DNA of 64,000 bases from Flaviaesturariibacter aridisoli (GCF_004343705.1 NZ_SKFH01000001.1:248001-312000), one strand, 5' to 3'. Positions 42,766 to 53,501 are shown, counted from the first letter of the stretch. Notes: a model not told the origin generated them from the sequence alone. Made by a program: numbers and translations.

Positions 42766-45129
42766 ATGAAGCGCATACTCCTCCTCGCATTCGCCCTCTT
42801 CTCCACCGCCGCCGTTTTTTCGCAGGCCGGGCTCTCCAGCAGCTACGGCACGGTCGAAGCGGTGTCCTATGGCAATAACAGCTACAAGATCACCGTCCGC
42901 AGCAGCCGCCCGCACGGCGAGCCCATCAGCGATGCCGTCATTGCGAGGCCCACGGGTAAAACAGCGGCCCTGCGGGCCCTCGGCCGCGATTCCTTCGAGC
43001 TGCGCGCCGGCGGCCACAGTGTTCGCTTCGCGCTGTTCCAGTCGGGCGATACGGCCGGCTTCCGCTTCGCGCTGGCGCCCGACGAACGCTGGTACGGCGG
43101 CGGCGAGCGCGCCCTGCCCCTCAACCGCCGCGGCTACCGCCTGGCCCTCAACAACAACCCCTGGTACGGCTACGGCGAGGGCGCCGACAACCTCAATTAC
43201 AGCGTGCCCTTCTTTACGTCGTCGGGCGGCTACGGCCTCTTCTTCGACAATCCCGCCCGCTCGTATGCCGACATCGGGAAGAAGGCGGCGTCTTCCTTTG
43301 AATGGGGCGCACCCTCGGGCGAGTGGAGCGTATACGTGCTCCTTGGCGACTATGCCGGTGTGCTCTCCGGCTACCACAAGCTGACCGGCACGCAGCCGCT
43401 GCCGCCGCGCTGGGCCTTCGGCAACCTGATGAGCCGTTTCGGCTATACGAGCCAGGCGCAGGTGGAAGGCATCCTCGCCAAAATGGACGCCGAGCACGTG
43501 CCCGTGGAAGCCATCATCTTCGACCTCTTTTGGTTCGGCGACTCCATCAAGCAAACAATGGGCAACCTCGACTGGGTGAACCGCCAGAAGTGGCCCGACC
43601 CCAGGGGTATGATCGCCGGCTTTAAAAAGAAGGGCGTCAACACGATCCTCATCACCGAGCCCTTCCTCGTAGAAACGTCCACGAACTACGCGGCTTCGAA
43701 GCCGTTCCTCGCCGTCGACAGCGCGGGCAAGCCCTACTACCTCACCGACTTCTATTTCGGTAAAGGCGGGCTGCTCGACCTCTTTCGCAACGACGCGCAG
43801 GCCTGGTTCTGGTCGTTTTACAAAAAGCAGATGGCCCTCGGCGTGGAAGGCTGGTGGGGCGACCTCGGCGAGCCCGAGCGGCATCCGTCCAACATGTACC
43901 ACAACCTCCGCGACCTCGGGTATTCGAAGCGCCTGTTCAAGGCCGACGAAGTGCACAACATTTACGGCCATGCGTGGACGAAGATGCTGTATAAATACTA
44001 TGCGAAAGAATACCCCGCCAAGCGCCTCTTCTCGCTCAACCGAAGCGGTTTTGCCGGCTCGCAGCGCTTCGGCATCTTTCCCTGGACGGGCGACGTGGGG
44101 CGCAACTGGAGCGGCCTCCGCGCGCAGCTGCCCGTGCTGCTGGGGATGACGATGAGCGGCGTGCCCTACGTGCACAGCGACGCCGGCGGCTTTGCCGGTG
44201 GGGAAGGCGATGGCGAGCTCTATGTGCGCTGGCTGCAGTTCGCAGCTTTTACACCCATCTTCCGCCCGCATGGTACCGCCCTCTACGAGGTGGACAAAGC
44301 GGCGTTCTCCTATCCCAGCGAAGTGGCGCTGATCGACACACCCTGGCGCGCGCCGGCCAAAGAGGCCATCCGCGGCCGCTACCTGTTCTTGCCGTATAAC
44401 TACAGCCTTGCCTACCTGCAGGCCAAAGAGGGCAAGCCCCTGATGGCGCCCCTGTATTTCTACTACCCGGGCGATACCACGGCCACCAAGATCCAGGACC
44501 AGTATTTCTGGGGGCCGAACCTGCTCGTATGCCCCGTGCTCGAGAAGGGCGCCCGTAGCCGCCACCTTTACCTGCCGGCCGGCAACTGGTTCGACCTCGG
44601 CGGCCGCTCCTACGCCGGCAGCCGCTGGCTCGACCTGCCCGTGGGGCTTTCCACGATTCCCGTATTCCTGAAGGAAGGCGCCCTCGTGCCCACCCAGCAG
44701 GCTGCCCGCCTCCGGAACACCGCCGCCGACAGCGCCGCCCTCCCGATGCTTTATTACTGTCCTTCCAGCACGCCCACGCGCTTCGACTGGTACCTCGACG
44801 ACGGCCAGTCGAAGTCGTCGCTGGCCAGCGGCCGCTATACGCTGCTGCGCTGCGAAGGCGTGCGCAAAGACAGCGTCATCCGCGTAAAGGCGACGCCGTC
44901 CAATCAACGGTATACCCGCAAGCAATTGCAGGTGCTCGTAGCCGGTGTGTCCTCGCGCCCGGCGCGTGTGCTCGTGAATGGCAAGTCCGTGCCGCTCGTG
45001 GGCAGCCCCACCGAAAGCGCCGCGCTCAGGGGGCAATCGACCGCCTACTGGAACGAGCGCTTCGGCACCCTGCTGGTAACCAGCGCCAAAGGCATGAAGG
45101 CCGCGCTGGCGATCGAGGTCAAAATGTAA
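42766..45129 (+). CDS. Glycoside hydrolase family 31 enzyme
   Basis: A 787-residue exported glycosidase (alpha-glucosidase/alpha-xylosidase type) with signal peptide MKRILLLAFALFSTAAVFSQ. An N-terminal galactose-mutarotase-like beta domain is followed by the (beta/alpha)8 barrel, about residues 220-570. The catalytic nucleophile Asp is in WWGDLGEPERHP, near residue 368, with a Gly-Leu variant of the usual WxDMNE. The acid/base Asp is in HSDAGGFAGG, near 476. Two C-terminal beta domains close the protein. The substrate is not predictable from sequence alone. One GTAGAAATAC motif is inside the gene (44454). Confidence 0.92.
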   Translation: MKRILLLAFALFSTAAVFSQAGLSSSYGTVEAVSYGNNSYKITVRSSRPHGEPISDAVIARPTGKTAALRALGRDSFELRAGGHSVRFALFQSGDTAGFRFALAPDERWYGGGERALPLNRRGYRLALNNNPWYGYGEGADNLNYSVPFFTSSGGYGLFFDNPARSYADIGKKAASSFEWGAPSGEWSVYVLLGDYAGVLSGYHKLTGTQPLPPRWAFGNLMSRFGYTSQAQVEGILAKMDAEHVPVEAIIFDLFWFGDSIKQTMGNLDWVNRQKWPDPRGMIAGFKKKGVNTILITEPFLVETSTNYAASKPFLAVDSAGKPYYLTDFYFGKGGLLDLFRNDAQAWFWSFYKKQMALGVEGWWGDLGEPERHPSNMYHNLRDLGYSKRLFKADEVHNIYGHAWTKMLYKYYAKEYPAKRLFSLNRSGFAGSQRFGIFPWTGDVGRNWSGLRAQLPVLLGMTMSGVPYVHSDAGGFAGGEGDGELYVRWLQFAAFTPIFRPHGTALYEVDKAAFSYPSEVALIDTPWRAPAKEAIRGRYLFLPYNYSLAYLQAKEGKPLMAPLYFYYPGDTTATKIQDQYFWGPNLLVCPVLEKGARSRHLYLPAGNWFDLGGRSYAGSRWLDLPVGLSTIPVFLKEGALVPTQQAARLRNTAADSAALPMLYYCPSSTPTRFDWYLDDGQSKSSLASGRYTLLRCEGVRKDSVIRVKATPSNQRYTRKQLQVLVAGVSSRPARVLVNGKSVPLVGSPTESAALRGQSTAYWNERFGTLLVTSAKGMKAALAIEVKM

Positions 45130-45156
45130 GGAACATCGTCCGCTGCAATTGATCAG

Positions 45157-45189
45157 ATCGGCGTAAGCACTGCTTACGCCGATTTTTTT
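45157..45189 (+). terminator. GH31 gene terminator
   Basis: A 12-bp perfect stem, ATCGGCGTAAGC (45157-45168) with GCTTACGCCGAT (45172-45183), loop ACT, followed by six Ts. Confidence 0.92.
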
Positions 45190-45215
45190 GTGGCGTCTCC
45201 CTGCTCATTTCGAAT

Positions 45216-45461
45216 GCATGCCGGCGGCATGCGCGGGATCCGGGTGCGCGGACGTGGCGATGGGGCAATTGACCGCCGAATCCTGCACCTCGCGGCCGGA
45301 CGGCCGCATGCAACCCCTGTCGCGCATGCCTCCGGCATGCCGGGGGAATGCGCACGGATTCGTGAACCCGGGATTTCATCCCGGGCTGTTAAGCGAGCAT
45401 CCCTAAGGGATGGCGTTTCGTTACCAACGCTTGCTACCAAGCGAGCATCCCTGCGGGATGC
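45216..45461. repeat. REP-like cluster of short perfect hairpins
   Basis: At least six compact palindromes in 250 nt: GCATGCCGGCGGCATGC (45216-45232), GCGGCCGGACGGCCGC (45292-45307), GCATGCCTCCGGCATGC (45324-45340), CCCGGGATTTCATCCCGGG (45367-45385), CATCCCTAAGGGATG (45398-45412) and GCATCCCTGCGGGATGC (45445-45461). AGCGAGCATCCCT occurs twice. Stems are 6-8 bp with 2-3-nt loops, as in REP/BIME arrays. No transposase gene is next to it. Confidence 0.65.
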
Positions 45462-45536
45462 GGGCTATGCCGGAAGCGTTTTGACAGACAGGGAAACGTT
45501 GTTCCTACGAAGCTGCTGCTATTAGCATCTTTCTAT

Positions 45537-45609
45537 GACCCTATTAACCGGTTACCTCATTAACCGGTTAACCCGTTCTCCCATTATCTTACGGGCACAA
45601 TTCCCCCGT
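45537..45609 (+). repeat. ATTAACCGGTTA word repeat upstream of the propeller gene
   Basis: The word ATTAACCGGTTA occurs at about 45543-45554 and again at 45559-45570, separated by CCTC, and is itself a palindrome (TAACCGGTTA). TATCTTAC follows (45586-45593), a two-mismatch -7 box before the ATG at 45610. Confidence 0.45.
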
Positions 45610-48600
45610 ATGCGCCGACCCTTACTCTTACTGACGTTGTTTCTTTCCGTGACCGTCTTTGCCCAGAAGCGAAAGGCTGCCGCCGAACCCGATGCTGATT
45701 CGGCCCTGTTCAGCCGCCTCAAATTCCGCCTGGCCGGTCCCTTTCGCGGCGGCCGCGTTGCAGCCGTGGCGGGGAGCACGCGGCAGAAGAATACCTTCTA
45801 CTTCGGTGCGGTGGGTGGCGGCGTGTGGAAGACCAGCGACGGCGGCTCCAACTGGAAAAACGTTTCGGATAAATATTTCGGCGGCTCAATCGGCGCCGTG
45901 GCCGTCGCGCCTTCCGACGACAACGTGCTGTATGCCGGCGAAGGCGAGAACACGCTCCGCGGCAACGAAAGCGAAGGCCTCAACGGCATCTGGCGCTCCG
46001 ACGACGCCGGCCGCACCTGGAAGAACTGCGGGCTCAAAGACGCGCGCCACATCAGCCGCATCCTCGTGCACCCGCGCGATCCCAATACCGCCTGGGCCGC
46101 CGTCATCGGCCATTCGTTCGGACCGAACGACACCCGCGGCGTGTATCAAACCACCGACGGCGGCAAGACCTGGAAGCGGCAACTGTTTGTCAACAGCAGC
46201 ACCGGCGCGGCCGAACTCGCCATGGAGCCGGGCAACCCCTCGGTGCTCTATGCCGGTATGTGGCGCGTTCAGCGCACGCCCTGGAGCATGGAAAGCGGCG
46301 GCACCGGCAGCGGCCTCTGGCGCAGCACCGACGGAGGCGCCACCTGGACCAACCTCAGCGCCCGCAAGGGCCTGCCCAAAGGCGTATGGGGCATCGTGGG
46401 CGTGGCGGTAGCGGCCACGAATCCCGACAAGATCTATGCGCTCGTGGAGAACGAGAAAGGCGGCCTCTTCGTGTCGAACGACGCGGGGGAGACCTGGACG
46501 CTTACTTCCTCCGACAACAACATCCGCCAGCGCGCCTGGTATTACTCGAAAGTGTTCGTGGACCCGAAGAACGAGAACACGGTGTATGCCCCCAACGTCA
46601 ACTTCATGCGCAGCCGCGATGGCGGCAAGACCTTCCAGTCGATCCCCGTCGGCCACGGCGACTGCCACGACGTTTGGATCGATCCCGAAGACGGGGCCCG
46701 CATGATCCTGGGCGACGACGGCGGCGCCGAAGTGAGCTTCGATGGCGGCGGGAACTGGAGCACGCTGCGCAACCAGCCCACCGCTCAGATCTACCGTGTT
46801 TCTACGGATAACAGTTTTCCCTACCGCATCCTCGGTGCGCAGCAGGACAACAGCACCATTCGCCTCCGCAGCCGCGGCCGCGGGCGCGGGGGCATTACCG
46901 ACAGCGACTGGGAGCCCACCGCCGGCGCCGAAAGCGGCTACGTGGTGGCCGACCCGCTCAACCCCGACATCGTATACGGCGGCAACTATGGCGGCTACCT
47001 TTCGCGCCTCGACCATCGTACCGGCGAGAACCGCGCCGTGAGCCCCTGGCCCGACAACCCGATCGGCGCGGGCGCCGACGTGCAGAAGTACCGCTTCCAG
47101 TGGAACTTCCCCATCTTCTTTTCGCCCCACAACCCGAAGCGCCTCTATTGCGCGGCCAACGTGCTCTTCGCCACCGAAGACGAAGGCGCCACCTGGAAGC
47201 AGCTTTCGCCCGACCTCACTACCAACGACAAGAGCAAGCAGGGCCCCAGCGGCGGGCCCATCACCAAAGACAATACCTCGGTGGAATATTACTGCACCAT
47301 CTTCACCGCGCTGGAGTCGCCCTACGAGAAAGACCTGCTCTGGACCGGATCCGATGACGGCGTCATCTCCGTGAGCCGCGACGGCGGCGCTACCTGGGCG
47401 AACGTCACACCGGCGGGACTGCCCAAATGGATGCTATGGAACTGCGTGGAGGCGGACCCCTTCCAGAAAGGCGCCGCCTACTTCGTGGGCACACGCTACA
47501 AGCTTGATGACTTCACCCCGTATATCTACAAGACCGAGGATTACGGAAAAAGCTGGAAGCTGCTTACATCAGGTATCCCGCCCTTGCACTTCACGCGCTG
47601 CCTCCGTGCCGACCCGAAGGTGCCCGGGTTGCTTTATGCCGGCACCGAATACGGGCTCTACCTGTCGCGCAACGGCGGGCAAACATGGCGCCCCTTCCAG
47701 CTGAATCTGCCGGAGACGCCCGTGACCGATATGACCATTAAAGACAACGATCTCATCGTAGCCACGCAGGGCCGCTCCTTCTACGTGCTCGACGACCTCG
47801 GGCCGCTGCAGCAGTGGACGCCGGCCACGGCGCGCAAACGCCTGCAGGTGTTTACGCCGGCGCCGGCCTATCGCCTGGCAGGCAGCGGCAACGCTTCATT
47901 TACCACAACGCCGCGCAATGCCGGGGCCAATCCGCCCGGTGCCATCGTGGTGCCCTTCTGGGTCAGCGGTCTGGCCGACAGCAGCAGCGTGCGCGCGGTG
48001 GTACTCGACAAAGACCACAAAGAGATCCGCAGCTTCAGCAGCCATGCGACAGAAGACGCCCGTAAGATCGACATCGCCGACGGCTTCAACCGCTTTGCCT
48101 GGAACGCGCTCTACCCCGAGTCGGAACGCATCGAGGGGATGATCCTTTGGAACGGCGTGCCCGGCGGCATCCTGGCGCCCCCGGGACAATACTATGTGCG
48201 TATCGTGGTGGACCGCGATTCGGCCGAAGTGCCGGCGACGATCCTGCCCGACCCGAATTACAAAGCGACCGTCGCCGATTACGCCGCGCAGTTCGCATTT
48301 CTGAAAATGGTGCAGGACAAATTCAACGAAACGCAGAAAGCACTGAAAGACATCCGCGCCCTCCGGAGCCGCATCGACGCCTTCCTGGAGCTACAGGGGA
48401 AGAGCGTACCCAAAGAGGTGAAGGAAGCGGCCGATACGGTGCAGAAGCGGCTGCAGCGAATCGAGGAAACGCTGTACCAGACGAAAGCCCGCAGCGGGCA
48501 GGACGTGCTCAATTACCCCATTCGCCTCAACGACAAGCTCTCGGGACTTTTCGACGTGGCCAACAGCGGCAACTTCGCCCCGAGCCGGCAGGTGCAGGAA

Positions 48601-48729
48601 GTTTACCGCGAGCTGGCGGTGCAGATCGATGCCGAACTGGCCCGCCTGCGCCTCGTTCAGGACGTGGATGTGAAGCGCCTCAATGAAATCATCCGGGAAA
48701 AAGCATTGCCGGTGATTGGGGTACGGTAG
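45610..48729 (+). CDS. Exported BNR/VPS10-like beta-propeller protein
   Basis: A 1039-residue secreted protein with signal peptide MRRPLLLLTLFLSVTVFAQ. Residues ~40-700 contain many BNR/Asp-box repeats of the S-x-D-x-G-x-T-W form (TSDGGSNWKN, RSDDAGRTWKN, TTDGGKTWKRQ, STDGGATWTNL, SNDAGETWTL, SRDGGATWAN), the signature of sortilin/VPS10-like ten-bladed propellers. The C-terminal ~200 residues include an Ig-like part and a helical segment (FLKMVQDKFNETQKALKDI). Such proteins are often annotated as glycosyl hydrolases, but I see no catalytic motif, so binding is more likely than hydrolysis. TonB-linked polysaccharide genes are absent nearby. Confidence 0.85.
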   Translation: MRRPLLLLTLFLSVTVFAQKRKAAAEPDADSALFSRLKFRLAGPFRGGRVAAVAGSTRQKNTFYFGAVGGGVWKTSDGGSNWKNVSDKYFGGSIGAVAVAPSDDNVLYAGEGENTLRGNESEGLNGIWRSDDAGRTWKNCGLKDARHISRILVHPRDPNTAWAAVIGHSFGPNDTRGVYQTTDGGKTWKRQLFVNSSTGAAELAMEPGNPSVLYAGMWRVQRTPWSMESGGTGSGLWRSTDGGATWTNLSARKGLPKGVWGIVGVAVAATNPDKIYALVENEKGGLFVSNDAGETWTLTSSDNNIRQRAWYYSKVFVDPKNENTVYAPNVNFMRSRDGGKTFQSIPVGHGDCHDVWIDPEDGARMILGDDGGAEVSFDGGGNWSTLRNQPTAQIYRVSTDNSFPYRILGAQQDNSTIRLRSRGRGRGGITDSDWEPTAGAESGYVVADPLNPDIVYGGNYGGYLSRLDHRTGENRAVSPWPDNPIGAGADVQKYRFQWNFPIFFSPHNPKRLYCAANVLFATEDEGATWKQLSPDLTTNDKSKQGPSGGPITKDNTSVEYYCTIFTALESPYEKDLLWTGSDDGVISVSRDGGATWANVTPAGLPKWMLWNCVEADPFQKGAAYFVGTRYKLDDFTPYIYKTEDYGKSWKLLTSGIPPLHFTRCLRADPKVPGLLYAGTEYGLYLSRNGGQTWRPFQLNLPETPVTDMTIKDNDLIVATQGRSFYVLDDLGPLQQWTPATARKRLQVFTPAPAYRLAGSGNASFTTTPRNAGANPPGAIVVPFWVSGLADSSSVRAVVLDKDHKEIRSFSSHATEDARKIDIADGFNRFAWNALYPESERIEGMILWNGVPGGILAPPGQYYVRIVVDRDSAEVPATILPDPNYKATVADYAAQFAFLKMVQDKFNETQKALKDIRALRSRIDAFLELQGKSVPKEVKEAADTVQKRLQRIEETLYQTKARSGQDVLNYPIRLNDKLSGLFDVANSGNFAPSRQVQEVYRELAVQIDAELARLRLVQDVDVKRLNEIIREKALPVIGVR

Positions 48730-48788
48730 GGTTTTTGCCCTAACTTTCGGGCGGTAAGCGATTCAAGAATCAACGATCATCCTTAGCT

Positions 48789-49484
48789 ATGAAGTGTATT
48801 ATCGTAGACGATAACAAGATGGCCCGCATGGCCATGAAGCAGTTGGTAGGCCAGGTGAAAGACCTGGACCTGGTGGCGGAATGCGAAGATGCGATGGAGG
48901 CCTACAACATCATCAACAAGCAACCGATCGACCTTATATTCCTCGACATCGAGATGCCCGGGATGACCGGACTGGAGCTGACGAAGAACCTCGGACACAA
49001 GTCGCCGCTGATCATCTTCACCACAGCCAAGACCGATTACGCCGTAGAGGCCTTCGAGCTCAACGTGGTGGACTACCTCGTGAAGCCGATCCAGCCGGGG
49101 CGCTTCCTGCAGGCCGTGGAGCGCGCGCAGGAAACCCTCGCTTCCGACAAAGAGGAAGTAAAGGTGGAAGCGCAGGAGTTCGTATTTGTGAAAGACAACG
49201 GCATCCTCAAGCGCATCAACGTGGAGGAGATCCTCTACCTCGAGGCCATGGGCGATTACGTGAAGGTGCATACACCGGCGAAGTTCCACGTGCTGCACGC
49301 CACGCTTAAGTCCATCGAGGAAAAGCTGTCGCCGCAGAAGTTCATCCGTGTGCACCGCAGCTATATCGTGTCGCTGAGCAAGATCGACTTTATCCAGGAG
49401 GGCGTCATCTCCATCGGCAAGGCTTCGGTGCCCGTGGCCGATACCTACCGCACGGCGCTGAACAAACGCCTCAACCTGCTCTGA
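48789..49484 (+). CDS. LytTR-family response regulator
   Basis: A 231-residue regulator with an N-terminal receiver domain (acidic pocket VDD at residues 6-8, phosphoacceptor Asp53 in FLDIEMPG, Lys in DYLVKPIQPG) and a C-terminal LytTR DNA-binding domain (ILYLEAMGDYVKVHT, then FIRVHRSYIVSLSKIDFI). Such regulators usually pair with an LytS/YehU-type kinase. The hybrid kinase 0.4 kb downstream is a different class, so pairing is uncertain. TAACTTTC at about 48740 is a one-mismatch -7 box. Ended by the hairpin at 49538. Confidence 0.93.
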   Translation: MKCIIVDDNKMARMAMKQLVGQVKDLDLVAECEDAMEAYNIINKQPIDLIFLDIEMPGMTGLELTKNLGHKSPLIIFTTAKTDYAVEAFELNVVDYLVKPIQPGRFLQAVERAQETLASDKEEVKVEAQEFVFVKDNGILKRINVEEILYLEAMGDYVKVHTPAKFHVLHATLKSIEEKLSPQKFIRVHRSYIVSLSKIDFIQEGVISIGKASVPVADTYRTALNKRLNLL

Positions 49485-49537
49485 TTTCAACCGCCCGGAA
49501 AGCCGGTTCGCCGAATAAAAGATTACACTTAGCTAAT

Positions 49538-49571
49538 ACAGGGGCCCCGCGGGACCCCTGTCTCTATTTTT
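49538..49571 (+). terminator. LytTR gene terminator fused to the next promoter
   Basis: Stem ACAGGGGCCCC (49538-49548) with GGGACCCCTGT (49551-49561), one mismatch, followed by CTCTATTTTT. The T-run merges into TATTTTTG (49565-49572), a perfect -7 box for the next gene. Confidence 0.7.
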
Positions 49572-49572
49572 G
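49565..49572 (+). promoter_or_regulatory. -7 box embedded in a terminator T-run
   Basis: TATTTTTG, 67 nt before the ATG of the small membrane protein at 49640. Shared with the terminator tail of the LytTR gene. Confidence 0.45.
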
Positions 49573-49639
49573 GCCGGTAGCGTCCCGGCGCTATCCACCA
49601 AAATCTAACCCCGGCTCCCGCTGCCGAAAGGCTACCTGT

Positions 49640-49837
49640 ATGAGCAGACGCTACCTGTTTTTTTTCCTCACCTGCTTCGCCGTGCTTGTCGGCTCGGAGT
49701 ATTTCTTCGTGACCGAGGCCTTCAACAGCCGCCGCCTGGCGGTGCTGCTGCTCTCCGGTTTCGCCCTGCTCGGCAGTATCGTTGTTTCGTGGTGGGGTTA
49801 CCGTAAATTCCGAAAAGCCATCGCCGCTGTTGCGTAG
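49640..49837 (+). CDS. Small two-span membrane protein
   Basis: A 65-residue protein with two hydrophobic helices (about residues 4-26 and 33-53), a short polar loop (EAFNSRR) and a basic tail (WGYRKFRKAIAAVA). No family recognised. Codon usage is coding-like. It lies 30 nt upstream of the hybrid histidine kinase and has a -7 box upstream, so the two may be co-transcribed. Whether it affects the kinase is unknown. Confidence 0.6.
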   Translation: MSRRYLFFFLTCFAVLVGSEYFFVTEAFNSRRLAVLLLSGFALLGSIVVSWWGYRKFRKAIAAVA

Positions 49838-49867
49838 ACCCGCCTTTTTCGTACTTTAGACCTCTTG

Positions 49868-52036
<2,169 letters not shown>

Positions 52037-52110
52037 GGGCTATCCCTTAAACTTTGGGCGGGTGTTTCGGCGAGGTCTACCGTCTTTTTTACGGGTTTGG
52101 ACGATAGAAA

Positions 52111-52142
52111 TTTGCGTGGCGTGCCCCGGAACCGTAGCTTTA
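52111..52142 (+). promoter_or_regulatory. Promoter of a candidate small RNA
   Basis: TTTG at 52111-52114, exactly 20 nt of spacer, then TAGCTTTA at 52135-52142 (one mismatch from TAnnTTTG). This is the expected -33/-7 geometry. Confidence 0.5.
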
Positions 52143-52147
52143 CAACG

Positions 52148-52245
52148 TAAACGAAACAAACAGTACATTCTAACTCAGAATATAAGATCTTGGTTTCGTA
52201 TGGTTAAGGGTGAAGCCCTGTCATTCTTGACGGGGCATTTTTTTT
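52148..52245 (+). ncRNA. Candidate small RNA of about 100 nt
   Basis: A promoter-like pair (52111-52142) and an intrinsic terminator (52215-52245) bracket about 100 nt with no convincing open frame. The 5' half is A-rich (GTAAACGAAACAAACAGT), as in unstructured seed regions. The sequence matches no known RNA family that I recognise (not 6S, tmRNA, SRP RNA or RNase P RNA). It sits in the 406-nt gap between the hybrid kinase and a small lipoprotein gene. Confidence 0.4.
52215..52245 (+). terminator. Terminator of the candidate small RNA
   Basis: An 8-bp stem, GCCCTGTC (52215-52222) with GACGGGGC (52229-52236), one G-U pair, loop ATTCTT, followed by A and eight Ts. Confidence 0.78.
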
Positions 52246-52293
52246 CTTTTAATGTTCCAACTTGCCATAACAAAGGGATAACAAGTCCTGATG

Positions 52294-52325
52294 AAAAGCC
52301 TCTCGTTTCTACGAAGGGCTTTTTA
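52294..52325 (+). terminator. Second terminator-like hairpin in the 52-kb gap
   Basis: AAAAGCCT (52294-52301) pairs with AGGGCTTTT (52315-52323) around a loop containing CGTTTCTACG, ending in Ts. It may end read-through or a second short transcript (52256-52325); no promoter box is visible for the latter. Confidence 0.55.
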
Positions 52326-52442
52326 AGCTGTGGACGGCGCATAGCCATCACCGGGAGCAGGCGGCAGCCGCTCCCGCAATAGCCCGGAAAGACGGGCGCG
52401 TCAGCCCGCTTCCCCCTTTCCGTACTCTTTCTACAACATTTA

Positions 52443-52610
52443 TTACCGGCGACCGCGGCCTACCAGCCAGAGGATCAGCACGACCACCAGGACAATCAGG
52501 ATGATGGCCGTCCAGAAGCCGGCCTTGAAAATGCCGCCTACAACTTCGCAGGAAGTAAGGGTCGTTGCCAGTGCCAGCGCGAAAAGCCAGAGCGAGGAAT
52601 TCCGTTTCAT
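52443..52610 (-). CDS. 55-residue membrane lipoprotein
   Basis: The ATG at 52610 opens a 55-residue frame to a TAA at 52443. It starts MKRNSSLWLFALALATTLTSC with lipobox LTSC (acylated Cys21). After EVVGGIFKAGFW comes one very hydrophobic helix (about 34-50) and a basic end (GRGRR). Tiny lipoproteins with a C-terminal helix recur in Bacteroidota and are often misnamed as enzymes; function is unknown. It is divergent from the Spy-like gene, with 152 nt between start codons. Confidence 0.7.
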   Translation of the reverse strand: MKRNSSLWLFALALATTLTSCEVVGGIFKAGFWTAIILIVLVVVLILWLVGRGRR

Positions 52611-52762
52611 AGTGCCTTTTTATTCCCTTCCTGCAAATGCATTGCCAAGGGGGGCCGGGGAGCGCCAATGGCATTTAACGTTATTTAACGGCAGCCGCCT
52701 TAAACCCTGGTCTTCGGGCTCCGTCTATGTAGTATCCTTTTAAAAAAAACAACACAGAGCAT

Positions 52763-53437
52763 ATGAAACGTATCCTTACCAGTGCCCTCGCCATCCTCCT
52801 GCTGGCAGGCGCCGCCCAGGCACAAACCACCGGCAAAGAAGGGAAAGCGCACAAAGGCGACCGTAAAGAACACCGCCAGGATATGGCCGCGCTCAACCTG
52901 AGCGCCGACCAGAAAACGAAATTGAAATCCATCCACGACCGCGAAAAGACCGAAATGGATGCCCTGCGCGGCAATACGTCGCTGAGCGCCGACCAGCGCC
53001 GCACCCAGGCTAAGGCCATTCATGAAAAATACGGCGCCGAGCGCAAGGCTATCCTGACGCCCGAGCAGCAGCAGAAGGCTGCCCAGTTCCGCGAGCAGTG
53101 GAAAGACCGCCGCGGCGGTCGCGATACGGTACACGGCCGTCGCCCCGAGGGGCAGGCCCGCGGTGATCGCGGCGAACGCTTCCAGAAAATGCAGCAGGAG
53201 CTCAACCTCACCGCCGATCAGCAGCAACGCATGAAGGCCATCCGCGACCAGTACCGCCCCCAGCTTGAGGCCATCCGCCAGGATCAAAGCCTGACACAGG
53301 AGCAGAAGAAAGCCAAGTCGAAAGAGCTGTTCAAGGCCCAGTCAGAGCAAATGAAAGCCGTGCTGACACCCGCCCAGCAGGAAAAAATGAAATCGATGCG
53401 CAAAGGAAAAGGCCGCAAGGATGCTGCGGTACGCTAA
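52763..53437 (+). CDS. Spy/CpxP-like periplasmic protein with two LTxxQ units
   Basis: A 224-residue exported protein (signal peptide ending AAQAQ) rich in Gln, Lys and Arg and predicted all-helical. It contains a tandem duplication: LNLSADQKTKLKSIHD with ILTPEQQQK, and later LNLTADQQQRMKAIRD with VLTPAQQEK. Each carries the LTxxQ motif of Spy/CpxP/CnrX-type proteins, which are envelope-stress chaperones or metal sensors. The central linker is Arg/Gly-rich. It is ended by the 12-bp hairpin at 53461, whose tail supplies the next promoter. Confidence 0.82.
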   Translation: MKRILTSALAILLLAGAAQAQTTGKEGKAHKGDRKEHRQDMAALNLSADQKTKLKSIHDREKTEMDALRGNTSLSADQRRTQAKAIHEKYGAERKAILTPEQQQKAAQFREQWKDRRGGRDTVHGRRPEGQARGDRGERFQKMQQELNLTADQQQRMKAIRDQYRPQLEAIRQDQSLTQEQKKAKSKELFKAQSEQMKAVLTPAQQEKMKSMRKGKGRKDAAVR

Positions 53438-53460
53438 CCCCTTTCACAGCCATCATGAAG

Positions 53461-53489
53461 AAAAGACCGTGCCCTCGCACGGTCTTTTC
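53461..53489 (+). terminator. Spy-like gene terminator fused to the next promoter
   Basis: A 12-bp perfect stem, AAAAGACCGTGC (53461-53472) with GCACGGTCTTTT (53477-53488), loop CCTC. The T-run continues as CTATTTTTG, so the -7 box of the next gene starts 2 nt after the stem. Confidence 0.88.
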
Positions 53490-53497
53490 TATTTTTG
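53490..53497 (+). promoter_or_regulatory. Pseudouridine synthase -7 box, leaderless spacing
   Basis: TATTTTTG ending 4 nt before the ATG at 53502, immediately downstream of a terminator stem. The -33 region would fall inside the hairpin. Confidence 0.5.
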
Positions 53498-53501
53498 CCG
53501 G

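Noticed and set aside
42655-45036. A 793-codon minus-strand open frame opposite the GH31 gene
   Set aside because: Antisense shadow of a gene with clear GH31 catalytic motifs.
45216-45461. Insertion sequence or transposon ends
   Set aside because: The hairpins are short and clustered, with no transposase frame and no target duplication that I can see.
45610-48729. Glycosyl hydrolase annotation for the BNR-repeat protein
   Set aside because: Asp-box repeats show a propeller fold but no catalytic residues of a glycosidase family are visible.
52281-52330. CTGATGA followed by a hairpin, resembling a hammerhead ribozyme core
   Set aside because: The required GAAA after stem II and the cleavage-site stems are absent; the hairpin is better explained as a terminator.
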